Shown here: in pieces, positions 17,941-22,500 of the stretch
Layout: each line of letters begins with the position of its first letter
How positions within the stretch are numbered: position 1 is the first letter of the stretch
Assembly (NCBI RefSeq): GCF_030272615.1
Contig: NW_026729181.1
Span: forward strand, 127,501-150,000
Source of the DNA: Cryptomeria japonica
Lineage: Eukaryota > Streptophyta > Pinopsida > Cupressales > Cupressaceae
Reading direction: 5' to 3'
Length of the DNA stretch: 22,500 bases
Translations under genes and position numbers: made by a program
The notes under the pieces: generated by a model
Seen by the model: only the letters and a program-made list of their open reading frames with translations
Database searches by the model: none
What the model was told of the DNA's origin: nothing

Positions 17941-18083
17941 CTATGCGGTGAGGCTCCTCGGCCGCCTCGGAACTATCTGTGTATCGGACGCGTCGCGGGA
18001 TAAGGGGTTGTCACTGGTAGTCGCCCCAAGCGCGTCCGATGCTTGGACCATTCCGAGGCGGCCCTGAAGCCTCTTCCGTCTAG
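17941..18083 (+). other. Nested hairpin inside the 188-bp unit (type copy)
   Basis: Four stems share one centre (position sums 36023-36024). They are ctatgcgg 17941-17948 with ccgtctag 18076-18083 (7 of 8 positions counting one G-U), gaggct 17950-17955 with agcctc 18068-18073, ggccgcctcggaa 17960-17972 with ttccgaggcggcc 18051-18063, and atcggacgcg 17983-17992 with cgcgtccgat 18031-18040. A gggg/cccc pair closes the tip (18004-18007, 18024-18027). Only about 45 bp of C-rich linker per unit stays outside the fold. The other units have the same architecture with few changes. Confidence 0.85.
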
Positions 18084-20362
18084 CCGTTGGGTCCTTCTCG
18101 CCGCATCCCTCGCCTCGCACCCCGATTGCTATGCGGTGAGGCTCCTCGGCCGCCTCGGAACTATCTGTGTATCGGACGCGTCGCGGGATAAGGGGTTGTC
18201 ATTGGTAGTCGCCCCAAGCGCGTCCGATGCTTGGACCATTCCGAGGCGGCCCTGAAGCCTCTTCCGTCTAGCCGTTGGGTCCTTCTCGCCGCATCCCTCG
18301 CCTCGCACCCCGATTGCTATGCGGTGAGGCTCCTCGGCCGCCTCGGAACTATCTGTGTATCGGACGCGTCGCGGGATAAGGGGTTGTCACTGGTAGTCGC
18401 CCCAAGCGCGTCCGATGCTTGGACCATTCCGAGGCGGCCCTGAAGCCTCTTCCGTCTAGCCGTTGGGTCCTTCTCGCCGCATCCCTCGCCTCGCACCCCG
18501 ATTGCTATGCGGTGAGGCTCCTCGGCCGCCTCGGAACTATCTGTGTATCGGACGCGTCGCGGGATAAGGGGTTGTCACTGGTAGTCGCCCCAAGCGCGTT
18601 CGATGCTTGGACCATTCCGAGGCGGCCCTGAAGCCTCTTCCGTCTAGCCGTTGGGTCCTTCTCGCCGCATCCCTCGCCTCGCACCCCGATTGCTATGCGG
18701 TGAGGCTCCTCGGCCGCCTTGGAACTATCTGTGTATCGGACGCGTCGCGGGATAAGGGGTTGTCACTGGTAGTCGCCCCAAGCGCGTCCGATGCTTAGAC
18801 CATTCCGAGGCGGACCCGAAGCCTCTTCCGTCTAGCCGTTGGGTCCTTCTCGCCGCATCCTTCGCCTCGCACCCCGATTGCTATGCGGTGAGGCTCCTCG
18901 GCCGCCTCGGAACTATCTGTGTATCGGACGCGTCGCGGGATAAGGGGTTGTCACTGGTAGTCGCCCCAAGCGCGTCCGATGCTTGGACCATTCCGAGGCG
19001 GACCCGAAGCCTCTTCCGTCTAGCCGTTGGGTCCTTCTCGCCGCATCCCTCGCCTCGCACCCCGATTGCTATGCGGTGAGGCTCCTCGGCCGCCTTGGAA
19101 CTATCTGTGTATTGGACGCGTCGCGGGATAAGGGGTTGTCACTGGTAGTCGCCCCAAGCGCGTCCGATGCTTGGACCATTCCGAGGCGGACCCGAAGCCT
19201 CTTCCGTCTAGCCGTTGGGTCCTTCTCGCCGCATCCCTCGCCTCGCACCCCGATTGCTATGCGGTGAGGCTCCTCGGCCGCCTTGGAACTATCTGTGTAT
19301 CGGACGCGTCGCGGGATAAGGGGTTGTCACTGGTAGTCGCCCCAAGCGCGTCCGATGCTTGGACCATTCCGAGGCGGACCCGAAGCCTCTTCCGTCTAGC
19401 CGTTGGGTCCTTCTCGCCGCATCCCTCGCCTCGCACCCCGATTGCTATGCGGTGAGGCTCCTCGGCCGCCTTGGAACTATCTGTGTATCGGACGCGTCGC
19501 GGGATAAGGGGTTGTCACTGGTAGTCGCCCCAAGCGCGTCCGATGCTTGGACCATTCCGAGGCGGCCCCGAAGCCTCTTCCGTGTAGCCGTTGGGTCCTT
19601 CTCGCCGCATCCCTCGCCTCGCACCCCGATTGCTATGCGGTGAGGCTCCTCGGCCGCCTTGGAACTATCTGTGTATCGGACGCGTCGCGGGATAAGGGGT
19701 TGTCACTGGTAGTCGCCCCAAGCGCGTCCGATGCTTGGACCATTCCGAGGCGGCCCCGAAGCCTCTTCCGTGTAGCCGTTGGGTCCTTCTCGCCGCATCC
19801 CTCGCCTCGCACCCCGATTGCTATGCGGTGAGGCTCCTCGGCCGCCTTGGAACTATCTGTGTATCGGACGCGTCGCGGGATAAGGGGTTGTCACTGGTAG
19901 TCGCCCCAAGCGCGTCCGATGCTTGGACCATTCCGAGGCGGACCTGAAGCCTCTTCCCTCTAGCCGTTGGGGCTTTCTCGCCGCATCCCTCGCCTCGCAC
20001 CCTGATTGCTATGCTGTGAGGCTCCTCGGCCGCCTTGGAACTATCTGTGTATCGGACGCATCGCGGGATAAGGGGTTGGCAGTGGTAGTCGCCCCAAGCG
20101 CATCCGATGCTTGGACCATTCCGAGGCGGCCCTGCAGCCTCTTCCGTCTAGCCGTTGGGGCCATCTCGCCGCATCCCCCACCTCGCACCACGATTGCTAT
20201 GCGGTGAGGCTCCTTGGCCGCCTCGGAACTATCTGTGTATCGGACGCATCGCGGGATAAGGGGTTGTCACTGGTAGTCGCCCCAAGCGCGTCCGATGCTT
20301 GGACTATTCCGAGGCGGCCCTGCAGCCTCTTCCGTCTAGCCGTTGGGGCCATCTCGCTGCAT

Positions 20363-20380
20363 CCCCCACCTCCTCGGCCG
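20363..20380. other. 28-bp deletion site in one 188-bp unit
   Basis: After ccccacctc the sequence jumps to ctcggccgcc. The segment that normally holds gcacc, the gattgctatgcgg anchor and gaggctc is missing. Short cctc direct repeats flank the lost part. The unit therefore lacks the outer left arm of its hairpin. Confidence 0.85.
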
Positions 20381-21860
20381 CCTCGGAACTATCTGTGTAT
20401 CGGACGCATCGCGGGATAAGGGGTTGGCAGTGGTAGTCGCCCCAAGCGCGTCCGATGCTTGGACTATTCCGAGGCAGCCCTGCAGCCTCTTCCGTCTAGC
20501 CTTTGGGGCCATCTCGCCGCATCCCTCGCCTCGCACCCCGATTGCTATGCGGTGAGGCTCCTCGGCCGCCTGGGAACTATCTTCGTATCGGACGCATCGC
20601 GGGATAAGGGGTTGTCACTGGTAGTCGCCCCAAGCGCGTCCGATGCTTGGACTATTCCGAGGCGGCCCTGTGGCCTCTTCCGTCTAGCCGTTGGGGCCAT
20701 CTCGCCGCATCCCCCACCTCGCACCCCGATTGCTATGCGGTGAGGCTCTTCGGCCGCCTTGGAACTATCTTCGTATCGGACGCATTGCGGGATAAGGGGT
20801 TGTCACTGGTAGTGGCCCCAAGCGCGTCCGATGCTTGGACTATTCCGAGGCGGCCCTGCAGCCTCTTCCGTCTAGCCGTTGGGGCCATCTCGCCGCATCC
20901 CCCACCTCGCACCCCGATTGCTATGCGGTGAGGCTCCTCGGCCGCCTTGGAACTATCTTCGTATCGGACGCATCGCGGGATAAGGGGTTGTCACTGGTAG
21001 TCGCCCCAAGCGCGTCCGATGCTTGGACTATTCCGACGCGGCCCTGTGGCCTCTTCCGTCTAGCCGTTGGGGCCATCTCGCCGCATCCCCCACCTCGCAC
21101 CCCGATTGCTATGCGGTGAGGCTCCTCGGCCGCCTTGGAACCATCTTCGTATCGGACGCATCGCGGGATAGGGGGCTGTCACTGGTAGTCGCCCCAAGCG
21201 TGTCCGATGCTTGGACCATTCCTAGGCGGCCCTGAAGCCTCTTCCGTCTAGCCGTTGGGGCCTTCCCGCCCCATCCCTCGCCTCGCACCCCCGATTGCTA
21301 TGCGGTGAGGCTCCTCGGCCGCCTTGGAACCATCTGTGTATCGGACGCATCGCGGGATAAGGGGTTGGCACTGGCAGTCGCCCCAAGCGCGTCCGATGCT
21401 TGGACCATTCCGAGGTGGCCCTGAAGCCTCTTCCGTCTAGCCGTTGGGGCCTTCCCGCCCCATCCCTCGCCTCGCACCCCGATTGATATGCGGTGAGGCT
21501 CCTCGGCCGCCTTGGAACTATCTGTGTATCGGACGCATCGCGGGATAAGGGGTTGGCACTGGCAGTCGCCCCAATCGCATCCGATGCTTGGACCATTCCG
21601 AGGCGGCCCTGCAGCCTCTTCCGTTTAGCCGTCGGGGCCTTCCCGCCGCATCCCTCGCCTCGCATCCCGATTCCTATGCGGTGAGTCTTCTCGGCCGCCG
21701 CGGAACTATACCTGTTATTGCTACTGCATCCTTCGGCTGGTAACCTCCTCTGCCGCCTTGGAACGTTCTCTTTGTCGGACGCGTCGCGGGATAAGGGGTT
21801 GGCACTGGTAGTCGCCCCAAGCGCGCCCGATGCATAGACCGCTCCGAGTCGACCTTGCTT

Positions 21861-22216
21861 TCAGCCTCTCACATGCATAGACCTCTCTGAGTCGACCCTG
21901 CAGCCTCTCACGTTTAGCCTTTGGAATCTCGCCTCACAACATGATTGCTATCCTTGATGCATCCCTTGCCTCGAGCCCTGATTGCTTTCTTGGCTGCATC
22001 CCTCCTCTCCTCACAGCCCGGTTGTCATCACTGCTTCATCCGTCGCTTCATGCATTCTGGCTGCTGGGCCCTTCCCACCGCACACCTCGATTGCTATCTC
22101 TTCTGCATCACACACCCCGATTGCTATCTCTGCTACATCCCTCGGCTCTCACTTCTGCATCCTTCGCCTCACACCTCGATTGCTATCAATGCTGCATCCG
22201 TAACCTCACACCCCGA
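21861..22216. repeat. Degenerate short repeats from the 188-bp linker
   Basis: Loose units of about 40-50 bp contain variants of gcatccctcgcctcacaccc and cgattgctatctctgct, for example near 21935, 21975, 22095, 22120 and 22180. They match the unpaired linker of the 188-bp unit plus its anchor, without the hairpin body. No gene is seen. Confidence 0.75.
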
Positions 22217-22380
22217 TTGCTATGCGGGGAGGCTCCTTGGCCGCCTTGGAAATTTCTGTGTGTCGGACGCACCGCGGGATAAGGGGTTGGCACTGGTAGT
22301 CGCCCCAAGTGCGCCCGATTCTTAGACCGCTTCGAGGTGACCTCGTAGCCTCTTTCGTCCAGGCTTCCTGCCTTCAACGC
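22217..22380 (+). repeat. Diverged outlying 188-type unit
   Basis: Starts attgctatgcggggaggctc and keeps ccgccttggaa, gcgggataaggggttggcac and tagtcgccccaag, but has several changes in the right arm (gcttcgaggtgac). It shows that the repeat family extends beyond the homogeneous array. Confidence 0.8.
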
Positions 22381-22500
22381 CCTTTTTACACCTCGATTGC
22401 TATGCGCGGGCTCGTTGGCGTCTATCACCTCTCTGCGAAGAGTGGCACGATGATTGTTGGGGTAAATCGTAGCAGTCCGATCTCTGGCCTTGGGCCATTG
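22381..22500. other. Right-edge sequence, probable further ETS
   Basis: About 120 bp starting with one more cgattgctatgcg anchor and then sequence I cannot assign. No 18S start is visible. Confidence 0.5.

Larger units (their letters stand above)
17749..21860 (+). repeat. 188-bp tandem array, probable 5' ETS repeats
   Basis: The attgctatgcgg anchors are at 17749, then every 188 bp to 20193, then 20541, 20729, 20917, 21105, 21294, 21482 and 21670 (diverged). One unit between 20193 and 20541 has lost its anchor through a 28-bp deletion. That gives about 22 units. The central copies are nearly identical and both edges are diverged, the usual pattern under unequal exchange. 188 is not a multiple of 3, so the short open frames repeating every unit do not join and are not coding. 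Each unit holds an in-register nested inverted repeat (see 17941-18083). The last unit has about 60 bp of extra sequence near 21700-21760. Confidence 0.93.

Noticed and set aside
17855-21235. Recurrent 63-94-codon frames in each 188-bp unit
   Set aside because: The unit length is not divisible by three and every unit stops. The same short peptide in each unit reflects the DNA repeat, not a gene.

Overview
The window reads as the inside of one very long plant nuclear ribosomal DNA intergenic spacer (IGS). It has no supportable protein-coding gene and no 18S, 5.8S or 26S sequence. Two things identify it. First, there are two intact 5S rRNA genes of land-plant type on the minus strand. Second, thirteen copies of the plant RNA polymerase I initiation motif (TATATAGGGG) lie on the plus strand. 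The 35S unit is therefore read left to right: the 26S gene should lie left of the window and the 18S gene right of it, and the 5S genes point against 35S transcription. The 5S sequence and the 35S-5S linkage fit a non-angiosperm land plant. A gymnosperm (for example Ginkgo, where linked 5S is known) is my best guess, but a bryophyte or other lineage is not excluded.

Layout. (1) 1-11840 is a mosaic of GTGCGCAC-rich repeats. A block of about 3.9 kb carrying a 5S gene is present twice (1-3904 and 7925-11840) and is almost identical. Its left 0.6 kb is present a third time (5560-6173). The blocks between (about 4200-5559 and 6286-7924) are also copies of each other. (2) 11841-12990 is a degenerate CACCC-rich tract; shorter tracts of the same kind end each 5S block. 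(3) 13000-17400 is the promoter domain. It has six promoters in repeats of about 157 bp, a 38/52-bp tandem array, four promoters in 311-bp repeats, a 50/56-bp array, then three larger promoter units (P11-P13). (4) 17749-21860 is a tandem array of about 22 units of 188 bp, probably 5' external transcribed spacer (ETS). It decays into short degenerate repeats and one more diverged unit by 22380.

The most interesting signal is structural. Downstream of each of the last three promoters are two stem-loops with the same geometry. H1 begins about 40 bp after the TATATA start and has paired changes in its two arms. H2 is a nested, in-register hairpin of about 140 nt. Each 188-bp ETS repeat is an amplified version of H2, so the presumed pre-rRNA leader would carry about 20 large hairpins in a row.

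How the parts would work together (inference): spacer promoters P1-P12 may load or enhance Pol I for the gene promoter, most likely P13. The primary transcript would then begin with H1, H2 and the hairpin array. The 5S genes would be transcribed separately by Pol III from their internal control regions. All long open frames in the left half result from GC-rich repeats lacking stop codons and run on both strands at once.
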